A stretch of DNA of 37,873 nucleotides, taken from NCBI GenBank assembly GCA_045646365.1, contig JAZRKP010000030.1, positions 1 to 37,873 on the forward strand, written 5' to 3'. Both the position numbers and the translations under genes were made by a program. Below, one piece after another: positions 17,300 to 26,439 of this stretch. How positions within the stretch are numbered: position 1 is the stretch's first letter; each line of letters begins with the position of its first letter. This DNA comes from SIG454 sp045646365 (GTDB taxonomy: Bacteria > Bacillota > Clostridia > Monoglobales > Monoglobaceae). The notes beneath the pieces were generated by a model. It was given only the letters and a program-made list of their open reading frames with translations, was not told the origin of the DNA and did not search any database.

Positions 17300-17755
17300 T
17301 TATAAAATTTTTCCAAACAAAACCGAAAACTTATGAGTGTACAACAAAAGCATACAAAAAAACTGACTCCGTTTTTCAAACGGGGTCAGTTTTGTTTTAA
17401 GTTGAATTCGTTGGTTGTTGTAGAAATAGATATATTGATCAATCAGCAAACGAGCTTCGTTAAATGTTTTAAATTTAACTCTGTTAATACATTCTGATTT
17501 GAGAATTGAAAAGAAATTTTCAGCTAAAGAGTTATCATAAGGGTTTCCTTGTCTTGACATTGAAGGCGTTATGCCGTAAGATTTAGTTAGCTTGAAATAC
17601 TGATTGGACGTGTATTGAAAGCCTTGGTCACTGTGGAGTTGCAGCTCTGCAGTGACTTTTTCTTTTCTCTTGGTATCTCTTATCGTGTTCAAAACAAGAG
17701 CAACATTTTGTGTTGTGCTTGTTTTGTATGAAACAATACTGTTGTATGGTTTTAA
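17300..17755 (-). pseudogene. IS3-family (IS150-like) transposase OrfB, 3' fragment
   Basis: The frame encodes only the C-terminal half of an IS3-type integrase-fold transposase. The second catalytic Asp lies in LHSDQGFQYTS and the Glu in NPYDNSLAENFFSILKSE, followed by YIYFYNNQRIQLKTKLTPFEKRSQ. Upstream the frame continues as IVSYKTSTTQNVALVLN back to about 17755, where similarity stops. The N-terminal half, the first catalytic Asp and OrfA are missing, so it is inactive. The coding end contains a hairpin CTGACTCCG/CGGGGTCAG (17363-17389) that may also terminate transcription. It marks a deletion or nested insertion at the border between the surface-protein and secretion blocks. Confidence 0.85.
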
Positions 17756-17762
17756 AACATAA

Positions 17763-17865
17763 GCAAAACTGACTCCGCTCGAAAAACGAAGTCAGTATGT
17801 CGCTTAAATTTTAATTCTTTCTACCGTAGAGATGTTTTTTGTGCTGTCCGCACAATTTTGGACAG
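17763..17865 (+). mobile_element. 3' terminal remnant of a second IS3-type element, opposite strand
   Basis: Plus-strand codons at 17763-17807 read AKLTPLEKRSQYVA and stop, matching the end (KLTPFEKRSQ) of the minus-strand transposase fragment next to it. About 40 bases later CTGTCC (17844-17849) and GGACAG (17860-17865) form an inverted repeat of the kind found at IS3-family tips. So tails of two related elements point in opposite directions and their bodies are gone. The rest of the gap up to 18006 shows no gene and no convincing terminator for the operon to its right. Confidence 0.6.
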
Positions 17866-18006
17866 TTCAATCTGAGGTTCGTGGGTTTGTTCATATTAGT
17901 TTATCAAGCGACACTATGCAATATTTCACACAGTCTTCTTATTGTTGTGTTTATAACTTTCTTGATTCTATGCATACTATCATATTTCTGTACTTTGGAA
18001 CAAACA

Positions 18007-18309
18007 CTATTGTGCAGCGTCTCTATTAACAGCTCCAAGAGAGAGATCGCATTCTTCAAAAACACTTTTACAATCTTCTAACATATCACACATAGTTTGC
18101 AAAATATCACCGATTCCAACTATATTTGATTTGATTGCCATAGCATCGTCATAAAATGCTTCGGATCCGCGGCCTTTCCATATTTTAGTTAAATCTTCCA
18201 CCGCATTAATATATTCCTTCTGAATGTCTGCATATTCCGAAAGAAAATTACTTTTATTATCAATAAATGCGTTAAATGACGTCGTGTCTAAACGTTTGTA
18301 TTCTGACAT
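18007..18309 (-). CDS. WXG100-family protein (EsxA-like), last gene of the T7SS operon
   Basis: A 100-residue helical hairpin protein with a central IWKGRGSEAFYDDA, i.e. a canonical W-x-G turn followed by the A/F pattern of WXG100 proteins. No signal peptide. These proteins are secreted by type VII systems as four-helix dimers. The ribosome site AAGGAG is strong, and it sits 10 bases after the split ATPase. Cysteines at about 78, 84 and 91 are unusual for the family. It may be a secreted substrate or a partner for another ESX-like protein of this operon. Confidence 0.85.
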   Translation of the reverse strand: MSEYKRLDTTSFNAFIDNKSNFLSEYADIQKEYINAVEDLTKIWKGRGSEAFYDDAMAIKSNIVGIGDILQTMCDMLEDCKSVFEECDLSLGAVNRDAAQ

Positions 18310-18319
18310 TTTGTTCTCC

Positions 18320-20311
18320 TTATGTTATTTCATCTGGAAACGAGTGTATAAACTTCAATTTTGATATGTAATCTCGATCGATATCATAGAAGAAGCCATC
18401 TCCTAATTCGCAGGATCCAAAACTTTCTTTCAGTTCGCTGGTATCCTGGTTCCCGAAAACACTTCTTTGTCCCTTGATATTAATAAATCTTACAATGTCA
18501 TCTAACAAAAATGCATATCTAACAGAGTTGTTGAATAAGGTCTGAAAATCTCTGTTTTCAATACGTTGAACATCTGAAAAAATAAACAAAACTGGTGATG
18601 AACTTTTTTCAATCATAGAGGATATTTTTGAAATTAGATAATCTCTTTCATCACCATAATATTCCTGATAAAACATTCTGCTTTGAACAACAAAAACTGT
18701 TAAATAACTACAAGAATCTGGTTCACCATAATTTGTATCTAAAACCGAACTTTTTTTTCTGTCTTCAAGAATATTTATATATTTTTTTTCAATTCTATTT
18801 TTTTCATTTTCTATTTTTTCTTTGAAATTTTCTTCTAATTCTTGTAACTGTTCTTGATTGTCATTTTCCAAAAGTATATTACGCGCTTTTCTGTACCACG
18901 ACTCTATCTCTTCTTTACATACATAAAACTCATTTTTTAAGTTATTTTTTATTTCTCGTTCTATCTCGCATGTTATGTCATCAGTCTGACTAACACGCTC
19001 TTTTTTTTCAAACAAATATCTATTTTCATACAAATATGAAAGAAATTCCTCCTTGTTATAGACTATTTTTTTGTGTTTAAGGTTGCCGATTAATCGTTCT
19101 AAGCCTTTTGGGTTGGACAGTGCACGCCTTCCATCTTCCCAAAAGCAAAAATGCGTATCGGAAATACGGTTAGCAGCCTCTATCAACAATTTCAAAAGAT
19201 TTGATTTCCCAAATTCTTTTTTTCCATAAATTGCTATAGTTTGTGCATTTTTTAAGTTAAGTGTCGATGGAGTTATCGAAGGAATCGGCTTCAAAGAATA
19301 ATAATCTAAGCCAGCCACAAAGTCACCATTGCAATTTTCAAAAGAAAATTCACAATATTTGTTCCAATTTTCCGATGTAAGATGCTCTTCCGGAAGCATA
19401 TTCACTTTTCGAGACATTAATTTGTCATAGATTACTTTGTTCTGCTTTCCCTTATTACTATCTAAGCTTAGTAAATCATTTAACAAATCTGTTTCTTCTT
19501 TCATCTCATCTAAAATCGGTGTTTCATACTCCAATCCCCAAAATAAAATCTTTTTTCTGAGATATCGAAGCAAATTTTTTTCGTTCATGTTTTCGTTCGA
19601 TTTAAAATTCGAAAAATCCCATGGCAGATACGCTTGGAACTCATAAACACTCAAATCATCATTTGCCGTTCCTCTACCACTTAATATCAACGGTTTTTCT
19701 ACTTTGCCAGAATATAAATCCGAATAGGAATCTTTAGGCAAATCAAAAGCGATAATTCTTTTGAACGATGCCGATATTTGGTTGAATCCTTTTGTGTCCG
19801 ATCCTGCAATAACTACAGTAAGTCCTTTTGACAAACCTTCTCTCGCTAATTTTTTTAACATATCTTGATATATCAAATATCGTTCTTCTGATACAAAGCT
19901 ACTAAACCCATCCAAAACAAATGTTACATGAGAAGGACGATTCGACTCTTCAACTTCAGAGTATATGTTACTTGAAAGACACCTTGCGTTTTCATTTAAT
20001 TTATCGTTTAATATTTTAAATATACGACGTACGCTCTCTTCGTTAGCAGCACTAAAATAACCGGCAACAAATGGTAAATCATTATAATCCTTTAACCCAT
20101 TTCCAAAATCTAAAATATAAATTTCTTCTTTGTCTGTCAATTTAAGAACATAATGCATATGAAGGAGCAAAGTTTTTATCAAAACCGTCTTACCGCTCAT
20201 TGATGAACCAAAAACAGCTAAATTACTATGATATAAGTCTACATAATAGTCCTTTTGCTCTTGCTTTTCGGGATTATCAAAACGACCTAAAGGTATTTTC
20301 AAGTTTGACAT
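18320..20311 (-). CDS. T7SS FtsK/SpoIIIE-type ATPase, second half of a split EssC (EccCb-like)
   Basis: The ATG at 20311 overlaps the stop of the upstream ATPase gene (TAATG) and has AAGGAAGAG before it, giving 663 residues. A longer frame to 20461 would run inside the upstream gene and is rejected. The first P-loop is GSSMSGKT (35-42) with a Walker B-like FVLDGF (131-136) that lacks the catalytic acid. The second is a degenerate P-loop GKKEFGKS (363-370) with PVLFIFSD (573-580). Residues about 440-520 are a charged coiled coil inserted in the last ATPase domain. This corresponds to domains D2 and D3 of EssC, which Firmicutes normally carry on one ~1500-residue chain. In actinobacterial ESX-1 the same split gives EccCa/EccCb. 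The degenerate sites suggest substrate binding and regulation more than hydrolysis. Confidence 0.85.
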   Translation of the reverse strand: MSNLKIPLGRFDNPEKQEQKDYYVDLYHSNLAVFGSSMSGKTVLIKTLLLHMHYVLKLTDKEEIYILDFGNGLKDYNDLPFVAGYFSAANEESVRRIFKILNDKLNENARCLSSNIYSEVEESNRPSHVTFVLDGFSSFVSEERYLIYQDMLKKLAREGLSKGLTVVIAGSDTKGFNQISASFKRIIAFDLPKDSYSDLYSGKVEKPLILSGRGTANDDLSVYEFQAYLPWDFSNFKSNENMNEKNLLRYLRKKILFWGLEYETPILDEMKEETDLLNDLLSLDSNKGKQNKVIYDKLMSRKVNMLPEEHLTSENWNKYCEFSFENCNGDFVAGLDYYSLKPIPSITPSTLNLKNAQTIAIYGKKEFGKSNLLKLLIEAANRISDTHFCFWEDGRRALSNPKGLERLIGNLKHKKIVYNKEEFLSYLYENRYLFEKKERVSQTDDITCEIEREIKNNLKNEFYVCKEEIESWYRKARNILLENDNQEQLQELEENFKEKIENEKNRIEKKYINILEDRKKSSVLDTNYGEPDSCSYLTVFVVQSRMFYQEYYGDERDYLISKISSMIEKSSSPVLFIFSDVQRIENRDFQTLFNNSVRYAFLLDDIVRFINIKGQRSVFGNQDTSELKESFGSCELGDGFFYDIDRDYISKLKFIHSFPDEIT

Positions 20312-23300
20312 TATTGCTCTTCCTTTTTCTTCATATTTTCTGAAATATCCACAAAATTTTCCCGCTCCCAATCGTACCAACAATGCGTGGGCAAGGGCTG
20401 TGCAAAAACAATACGAGGTTTTTGCACGATTGGATCCTCCTCTTTCCAAATATCTTCCCAAAACTTATTTATGCACTGGCAAAAATATTGAATCTGAGTT
20501 ATACCGGATTGTTCAAAAGTACTCTTTTGGATTTCTCGGACATCCAAATTGTCAGTATTTTTCTGGTTACGGTTTGTATCCAGGTTTTTTTGCTGCTTAG
20601 AATCATAAAATTTCTGATATTCACCTGTTGTTTTGGCAAAGGTAAGAATAATAGGCTCTTCTGAAAATCCTAATACATCAGCACCAGAATAAGCAGATTG
20701 AAAATATTCAAATCGAGAACCATTTCCTACATGCAAATATGCACGGCCATTTCCGGGCATCAAAGGACTTGCTGCCAAATCAGAGCCAATCATCTCTTTT
20801 GAAGCATCACGTGTTGCCACCCTCAAACAAAGTCGGGCACGCGAATTCACTCTAATATCCGGAGTAATAGAGTTTTCAATATTCTGAGAAATCAGAATTA
20901 TATGGAAACCTAAACTACGTCCGACTCTTGCAAGTGATGTTATTGCAGATTTAAAGTCCACACCACTGTTTTCAGCTGTAAATTGCATCAATTCTGTAAA
21001 TTCATCAATTACCAAAAACAAATGCGGCATTGCTTCCAGCTTTTCCAACTCTTCTCTTCGAGACTCTTCAATATGATTGTTAATCATATGTTCATTTAAA
21101 TTAGCTCTCGCTTCAATATAACTACTTATATTGTTAACGCCCATTTTGCTAAGCATAATTTTACGGTTTTTTACTTCCGCATTCATAGAAAGCAAAAACC
21201 TTTTTAGCATATATGCTGTACTGTTTCCGACTTTGTCACCGTCCACATCGGTAACCTTACCAACCACATGTGGTAAACCACCTATTCTCCGAACAAAATC
21301 TTCACCCTTCATATCCATTAACAATAATGTTACTTGCTCCGGGGTATATAAGCTGCAGAGGTTAACCAAATATGTTAAAATCGTTTCTGTTTTACCAGAT
21401 CCCGTCGTGCCAGCAACAAGCATATGAGGTCCGTCACCTTTCTCATGCAAATCAAGTTCAACTATGCCCTGAGCATTTTCGCCAATAGGTGCTGACAAGG
21501 AATTATTCACACTACGCAGAGGTTTAATAGCCTTTTTTTTCGGATTATATCCTAATTGTCGACTGATATAATCATATATATCATCTTCGATTTTCTCCAA
21601 AGAATTTGCTATATAACTACCACCGTTATCTTGATTGTTTTCGCTTTTCATCTTATCTGATTCAAACGGTAATGGTTTAAATAAATCTTTGATTTTTAAA
21701 TTTTCACTGTCACCACCATTGTCATCAAGCAATGAATCGCGAATCATTGTAAACAAAGACACATTATTAGGCATATCTGCACCTTGTGCAATCCTTTCAT
21801 AGTGCAAGGCACTCAAAGTCTTATATGCACGGTAATATTCATCATCAAGCTCTTTTTCCTCAAGCAAAAAAGACGAAGACAGCATTTTATCCGGAATAAA
21901 TCTATAATGTTCTAATGAAAAATTTAGTTTTTCATCTAAAATTGATATTACTCTTTTATTGTTTGTTTTGTTTTTATCCGAGTGAAGCTCTATCGTATGT
22001 GGCAACAAAAAGTAACTATCCGGTTCCTGAAAATGAATTACTCGACCGCAGTACTTTGGCAATTGCTCAACATATTTCGTGCAAAAAATAAAAGAAATCC
22101 CATCTGTTTTAATGATGCTTTTTTCGGAAAACTCAGGCAAAACTTGTGAAAACGGGTGTTTCTTTAAACTGTATTCGCACTGAAAAAGAACAACAATATG
22201 AGGGAACTTAATCTCATTGCCCGCTGCTTTCCGGTCTTCCAGAATTTCAGTAAGCTTGTTAAAAACACGATGTGCATCAGACTCATTAAAAACAAATGCC
22301 GATAAATCACCTAACAACTCATGAAAATGTGGTAAATGCTTATATTTACGTATGGTTTCGTGTTGTTTACACAAATCGTCTGTATTCTCAAAAAAAAGAA
22401 CAAACTGAAGATCTTCCGGAGAATGATTAAAGCAAAGATCCAGTATAATATTGTCTATAAATGGATTGCACAAATTTCGAAAATCACCATATACCAAACC
22501 CACCGCACCGCAGTCTTTAAGATTCAGTAAAATCGGAGCATTATCTAAATATCTGTATTTTTCAGATATATCTCCGGGCAAATCAATCAAATATCCTGAG
22601 CTACCATCAGATAAACCAATAATATCTTTTCCGCTCTCCATTAGAATCCGAAACGGCATTTTTTCTTTGCAAAGAATGTTTTTATAGCGTATCGACGCAA
22701 AAATCGCATCTTTTTTTGTTCCGACAATTTTGAAAACAGAGGGTACAAGATGACTCCCCGAAGCTGATGTTCCCACACGTACAGATAAGAAATCAGGATG
22801 ATTGGGACCTCGACCATATATATCTCCGCTAATTGTCAAAAGCTTATTAACAATAGTGTTGTTTTCAACGAATTCTTTATTGAAAGTCAATGCAGGAGGA
22901 TATAACATATGCAAACATCTTACATCTTCTTTTTGTCTGTTAACAATTAGATTTATTGTACGCGATATATAATTCTCATAATGTTCTTTCCACTCTTCTT
23001 TAGCTGTTTTATATTCGTTTTTCTGAATTCTTCTGTTAACTAATCCTGTTATTAATGATGTGATAGCCATCGCACCAGTCATCAACCCCATACTCAGACT
23101 GTTCGCACTATCCAAAACTAACATACGAACCACCAAAAGAACGGCAACTGATAAAACCGTTGGTAATATAAAAGAAAGAATGTTTTGTTTAGGCATTTGA
23201 GGAGGGGTTGTAGGCTCAATAATATTTACATCTTCATCGTTAAGTTTTTTCAGCGGACGATCGCTGATATTATATTTAGAAGGGTCGTCTTTAAAAGCAG

Positions 23301-24081
23301 GTGTTATCTTTGTGTTTGTTTTGTTTCTGTCGAACAACGGTGCCGAATGATGCCACAGAATGGGGTCAAAGATTACCCTCGTTGTAGTAATAAACCCCAA
23401 ATCATCCAATGTTCTGTTTTGGTCACGTCCATAAAAAAGCCAGCATTGAGGACGATCACTGATAGACATTAATTCATCATCTTTCACCTTGGTAACATCA
23501 AACGAACCTCGTCCAATAACCGGATGTGAAATAAGATAGTCTGGTTTCAACAATTCGTGGTTATATTTTTCTAATAGTTTTTTATCATCACTTATGCCAT
23601 AGTAATTATTACGATAAGCATCATAACACTCATTAAAAACCTTCCAGCAAATCAAATAATCATTTTTGATATCTGTTGATTTTTCAACGCTGTCGTCATT
23701 GTTGATTAAATCAATTTCTCGAGAAATCTGCTCTTCAAATAAAATACTTCGATTTCTTTTTTCCCTTTCCTTTTTGTTTGAATTGAAAGATTTGTGTTTA
23801 GAACTAAGTGTTTTATCCTCATAGGACAAATATAACAAATCTAACTTTTCTTTGAACTCTTTAGAATCAGGAGACAAACCATTCTCCCATAAAGTGTTTT
23901 CTATTCCCTTCTTGATTGCCTCCATCAACTGCTCACAAGTTATATTTTTGTTTACAATCAAGTCTATCTCTCTTCGTTGTGTTTCTACACTGCCATACAC
24001 AAGTCTTCTGCCGGATTCAAGAAATTCCGCAGTAATTAATATCGAGTTTTCATCTGTTATTGACAGAAGATCTTTTTTCAT
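20311..24081 (-). CDS. T7SS membrane ATPase, first half of a split EssC (EccCa-like)
   Basis: This 1256-residue protein is the motor of the secretion system. Residues 1-90 have a ubiquitin-like look (REIDLIVNKNITCEQLMEAIKKGI), perhaps a fused EsaB/YukD-type domain. The FHA domains of standard EssC are not evident. Two TM helices lie at about 301-324 and 329-348, followed by the helical stalk and the degenerate first ATPase-like domain (about 390-700). The active FtsK domain has Walker A GTTGSGKT (891-898), MDMKGEDF, and Walker B LFLVIDE (1021-1027), then SQNIEN and GRAYLHVGNG, as in EssC D1. The C-terminal ~100 residues are a polar extension. The gene overlaps the second ATPase gene by one base, so the two are translationally coupled and most likely form one complex. 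Confidence 0.9.
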   Translation of the reverse strand: MKKDLLSITDENSILITAEFLESGRRLVYGSVETQRREIDLIVNKNITCEQLMEAIKKGIENTLWENGLSPDSKEFKEKLDLLYLSYEDKTLSSKHKSFNSNKKEREKRNRSILFEEQISREIDLINNDDSVEKSTDIKNDYLICWKVFNECYDAYRNNYYGISDDKKLLEKYNHELLKPDYLISHPVIGRGSFDVTKVKDDELMSISDRPQCWLFYGRDQNRTLDDLGFITTTRVIFDPILWHHSAPLFDRNKTNTKITPAFKDDPSKYNISDRPLKKLNDEDVNIIEPTTPPQMPKQNILSFILPTVLSVAVLLVVRMLVLDSANSLSMGLMTGAMAITSLITGLVNRRIQKNEYKTAKEEWKEHYENYISRTINLIVNRQKEDVRCLHMLYPPALTFNKEFVENNTIVNKLLTISGDIYGRGPNHPDFLSVRVGTSASGSHLVPSVFKIVGTKKDAIFASIRYKNILCKEKMPFRILMESGKDIIGLSDGSSGYLIDLPGDISEKYRYLDNAPILLNLKDCGAVGLVYGDFRNLCNPFIDNIILDLCFNHSPEDLQFVLFFENTDDLCKQHETIRKYKHLPHFHELLGDLSAFVFNESDAHRVFNKLTEILEDRKAAGNEIKFPHIVVLFQCEYSLKKHPFSQVLPEFSEKSIIKTDGISFIFCTKYVEQLPKYCGRVIHFQEPDSYFLLPHTIELHSDKNKTNNKRVISILDEKLNFSLEHYRFIPDKMLSSSFLLEEKELDDEYYRAYKTLSALHYERIAQGADMPNNVSLFTMIRDSLLDDNGGDSENLKIKDLFKPLPFESDKMKSENNQDNGGSYIANSLEKIEDDIYDYISRQLGYNPKKKAIKPLRSVNNSLSAPIGENAQGIVELDLHEKGDGPHMLVAGTTGSGKTETILTYLVNLCSLYTPEQVTLLLMDMKGEDFVRRIGGLPHVVGKVTDVDGDKVGNSTAYMLKRFLLSMNAEVKNRKIMLSKMGVNNISSYIEARANLNEHMINNHIEESRREELEKLEAMPHLFLVIDEFTELMQFTAENSGVDFKSAITSLARVGRSLGFHIILISQNIENSITPDIRVNSRARLCLRVATRDASKEMIGSDLAASPLMPGNGRAYLHVGNGSRFEYFQSAYSGADVLGFSEEPIILTFAKTTGEYQKFYDSKQQKNLDTNRNQKNTDNLDVREIQKSTFEQSGITQIQYFCQCINKFWEDIWKEEDPIVQKPRIVFAQPLPTHCWYDWERENFVDISENMKKKEEQ

Positions 24082-24098
24082 AGAAATTACCTCATTTT

Positions 24099-25343
24099 TT
24101 ATAAATCAGAATTTATTGTATTCAAAGTAATATTAAGCAAATTTTTCATTTCGTTCCAAACATGCTCGGTATTCAAATATTCAAATTCTTTTGAGTTTGA
24201 TTTGATTTCTTGCATTGGTGAAAAATTGAAATTATCAAAAGGAAATTTAATAATATTTACTTTTGTGTTTGACAAATTTGATATATCCGGCATATTAACA
24301 GATTTATCGGTGTTTACCAAAGGCAAACTGACTTTACGTTTTGCAAACTCAAAGTCAAAACAGTCGTTAATTGTGGTAACATTTGCACCAACTGTTTTGC
24401 ACTTGAAATTTTTCAAATCGAGATCCGGCCTCTCTATTTCAAAAGATGGTAAATCGGGTTTTATATAATCAAAAATCAGTTCTGTTCCCTTGACATGAAC
24501 ATCCTTTTCTTTCCAAGTCAATTCAGCAAATTTCGGCTTTATGCTTTTTTCTGTTTTGTCAGAAATTTCAATCTTATATTCCTGATTAATCTTTTTAACA
24601 GATGGTACAACTAATGTAAAATCACATTTCTCAATTTTTTCGGGTTTAATTTCTTGCCAATCTGTGTTCGCTATTGATATTTTTTCTTTTTTTATTTTAT
24701 AGTCTCTCGAAAACTCTAAACTTGGTTTTTGTGTATTAGGTTTCTTAAGTTTAAAAACCGGTTCATTTCCATTAACATGAATATCCTTTTCTTTCCAAGT
24801 CAATTCAGCAAATTTCGGCTTTATGCTTTTTTCTGTTTTGTCAGAAATTTCAATCTTATATTCCTGATTAATCTTTTTAACAGACGGTACAACTAATGTA
24901 AAATCACATTTCTCAATTTTTTCGGGTTTAATTTTTTGCCAATCTGTGTTCGCTATTGATATTTTTTCTTTTTTTATTTTATAGTCTCTCGAAAACTCTA
25001 AACTTGGTTTTTGTGTATTAGGATTGTATATTTTTTGAGATTGAACGCTTATCTCATCAAGCTTATTATCAAAATTACAGTTTTTCACATCACAAAAACT
25101 AACATCTACAGACTCAGGCAACTGCAGCTCTATCTTCGGTGGATTCCACGCTGTTTTGGGCTGCAGTATTTCTTCGTCTATTTCCGGCAACGGAGCGTTT
25201 TGAGCAACATATTCGGGGGTGAAAACATTTTTTAACTCCAAATATATTTGTGTTAATTCATGTTTAAAAGCAGCAGGATCAACCTGCACATCAGAATGTT
25301 TTTTTACCCTTACTACTATACTCTTTTGTTCTTTTTCCGACAT
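24099..25343 (-). CDS. Unknown T7SS-operon protein with an internal tandem duplication
   Basis: About 414 residues; the second ATG (25343, MSEKEQ) is preferred because GGAGAGG is too close to the first (25352). No signal peptide, TM segment or known motif. The N-terminal ~60 residues look helical (HELTQIYLELKNVF). The rest is rich in short beta-like segments with Lys, Glu and Pro. A 94-residue unit (PSLEFSRDYKIKKEKISIAN ... FAELTWKEKD) occurs twice in a row, almost identical, and degenerate forms may precede and follow it. It sits between WXG100 genes and the membrane ATPase, 17 bases before the latter, so a structural or adaptor role in the secretion machine is plausible. I do not recognise the family. 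Confidence 0.7.
   Translation of the reverse strand: MSEKEQKSIVVRVKKHSDVQVDPAAFKHELTQIYLELKNVFTPEYVAQNAPLPEIDEEILQPKTAWNPPKIELQLPESVDVSFCDVKNCNFDNKLDEISVQSQKIYNPNTQKPSLEFSRDYKIKKEKISIANTDWQKIKPEKIEKCDFTLVVPSVKKINQEYKIEISDKTEKSIKPKFAELTWKEKDIHVNGNEPVFKLKKPNTQKPSLEFSRDYKIKKEKISIANTDWQEIKPEKIEKCDFTLVVPSVKKINQEYKIEISDKTEKSIKPKFAELTWKEKDVHVKGTELIFDYIKPDLPSFEIERPDLDLKNFKCKTVGANVTTINDCFDFEFAKRKVSLPLVNTDKSVNMPDISNLSNTKVNIIKFPFDNFNFSPMQEIKSNSKEFEYLNTEHVWNEMKNLLNITLNTINSDL
24459..25022 (-). repeat. Two tandem 282-bp coding repeats
   Basis: The segment ending CTTGGTTTTTGTGTATTAGG at 25022 repeats exactly 282 bases away, ending at 24740. Over the core (24502-24740 versus 24784-25022) I see only about two base differences (e.g. 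GATGG/GACGG near 24604/24886), so the duplication is recent or kept uniform by gene conversion. It keeps the reading frame. Confidence 0.85.
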
Positions 25344-25386
25344 GTTGCTCATCCTCTCCGTTCATTTCTTGTGCATATAAGACTGA

Positions 25387-25692
25387 TTACAGTTTAGTGG
25401 GCATATTATTAGCAACCTGTGCATCTGCATTTTGCATAGCTGTTGCATTATTATCAAGAAGTGTTGCAATGCCATTCACCATTTCAGGGACAGAAGTATC
25501 CATAAAATTCTTAACAGGACCATTAACAAACTGCATAAAAGAAGCCTTTGATGAACCTTCCCAGCCGTCGGTTGCGGCATTAAGTGCCGACTGGAGTGTG
25601 TTTGAAGCTGTCGTGTACTGATTTGCCAGATTTTTAATAGCGGTAACCGCACTATTCATTTTTTCATAATCAAAAACAATTTTATCAGCCAT
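25387..25692 (-). CDS. WXG100-family protein (EsxA-like)
   Basis: A 101-residue two-helix protein with GWEGSSKASF at about 43-52, the canonical W-x-G turn; it is the most standard ESX protein of this locus. A C-terminal segment (NADAQVANNMPTKL) fits the flexible secretion tail. The ribosome site AAGGAGG lies 12 bases before the ATG, slightly far. It is 23 bases from the preceding ESX-like gene and probably forms a homodimer or a pair with a neighbour. Confidence 0.9.
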   Translation of the reverse strand: MADKIVFDYEKMNSAVTAIKNLANQYTTASNTLQSALNAATDGWEGSSKASFMQFVNGPVKNFMDTSVPEMVNGIATLLDNNATAMQNADAQVANNMPTKL

Positions 25693-25715
25693 GGTATTAT
25701 TAATCCTCCTTATTT

Positions 25716-26066
25716 TTACTGTGCTGCATCAGGTATAACATTTTCTGCATCATTTGCTGCATTGCTGTTTGCTTTTCCAAGATCCGGATCAACCGTTCTG
25801 AGCAAAGCCTTTTCAACAGCATCAAGAAGCTGTATCAGCATAGCGGTAACGGAATTATCTTCTCCGTACAGATTTGTGCTTAAAGCAGGCGTTACCTGTG
25901 AGTAAAAAGTGTCAAAACCGTTAGAAGCATCACCAATAAACGAAGCTGCACGCAAACCATCAATGATACTGGTGAGCTGCTGATGTAACTGTTTGCAAGT
26001 GTCGCGGTATGTATTAACTGCCGTCTTTGCTTTCTGAATGTTTTCCTGATCAAGAATAGTGGACAT
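25716..26066 (-). CDS. ESX-like helical protein without a true WXG motif
   Basis: A 116-residue protein with helix-turn-helix hairpin layout: helix about 7-38, turn FIGDASNGFDTFY (43-55), second helix about 70-95, and an Ala/Asn-rich tail. W-x-G is replaced by F-I-G. It lies between two other ESX-like genes with 23-base gaps on both sides. It is likely a heterodimer partner in the secretion pathway, by position and size; the family match is weak. Confidence 0.75.
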   Translation of the reverse strand: MSTILDQENIQKAKTAVNTYRDTCKQLHQQLTSIIDGLRAASFIGDASNGFDTFYSQVTPALSTNLYGEDNSVTAMLIQLLDAVEKALLRTVDPDLGKANSNAANDAENVIPDAAQ

Positions 26067-26089
26067 AAATTTTTCATCCTTTCAAGTTT

Positions 26090-26422
26090 TTATTTAATAT
26101 TTCGAATTGAATTGTTCAACTCAATGAACTCATCAAATACGGACTGATATGAGTTTTTTGCATCTTTCAAGTTGTCTGAAACATGCTTAATTACTCTTGC
26201 CTGGTCTTTCATCGGGTCTAAAAGTTTTGTTCCGCAAACATCAAAAAACTTATGACCTGCCGGCGTGTCAAAACCCGAACGCAGATCCTCCAAGCTCTTG
26301 GACACCTTTTCTTGCAGTGTGTTTATTCGATTTGATAAATCATCAAAACGTTTAACGGCTCTTTGAAACTCAAGGTCATCAAGCACTATATCTTTCTTAA
26401 AATCAGTTCTCGGTAAACCCAT
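26090..26422 (-). CDS. ESX/WXG-like helical protein
   Basis: The start is the ATG at 26422 (MGLPRTDF), 7 bases after AGGAGG; a GTG two codons upstream lies too close. The 110-residue product is almost all helix with a central turn GFDTPAGHKFFD (about 51-62) where WXG100 proteins have W-x-G. The N-terminal 15 residues form an extra polar lead. Position first in a run of three ESX-like genes supports a type VII partner role. It could also be a chaperone for the toxins encoded upstream. Confidence 0.7.
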   Translation of the reverse strand: MGLPRTDFKKDIVLDDLEFQRAVKRFDDLSNRINTLQEKVSKSLEDLRSGFDTPAGHKFFDVCGTKLLDPMKDQARVIKHVSDNLKDAKNSYQSVFDEFIELNNSIRNIK

Positions 26423-26439
26423 CCGCACACCTCCTTAAC

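Noticed and set aside
20312..20461. Longer start for the second ATPase gene
   Set aside because: This 50-codon extension lies fully inside the upstream ATPase gene, has no homologous content, and a good ribosome site precedes the ATG at 20311.
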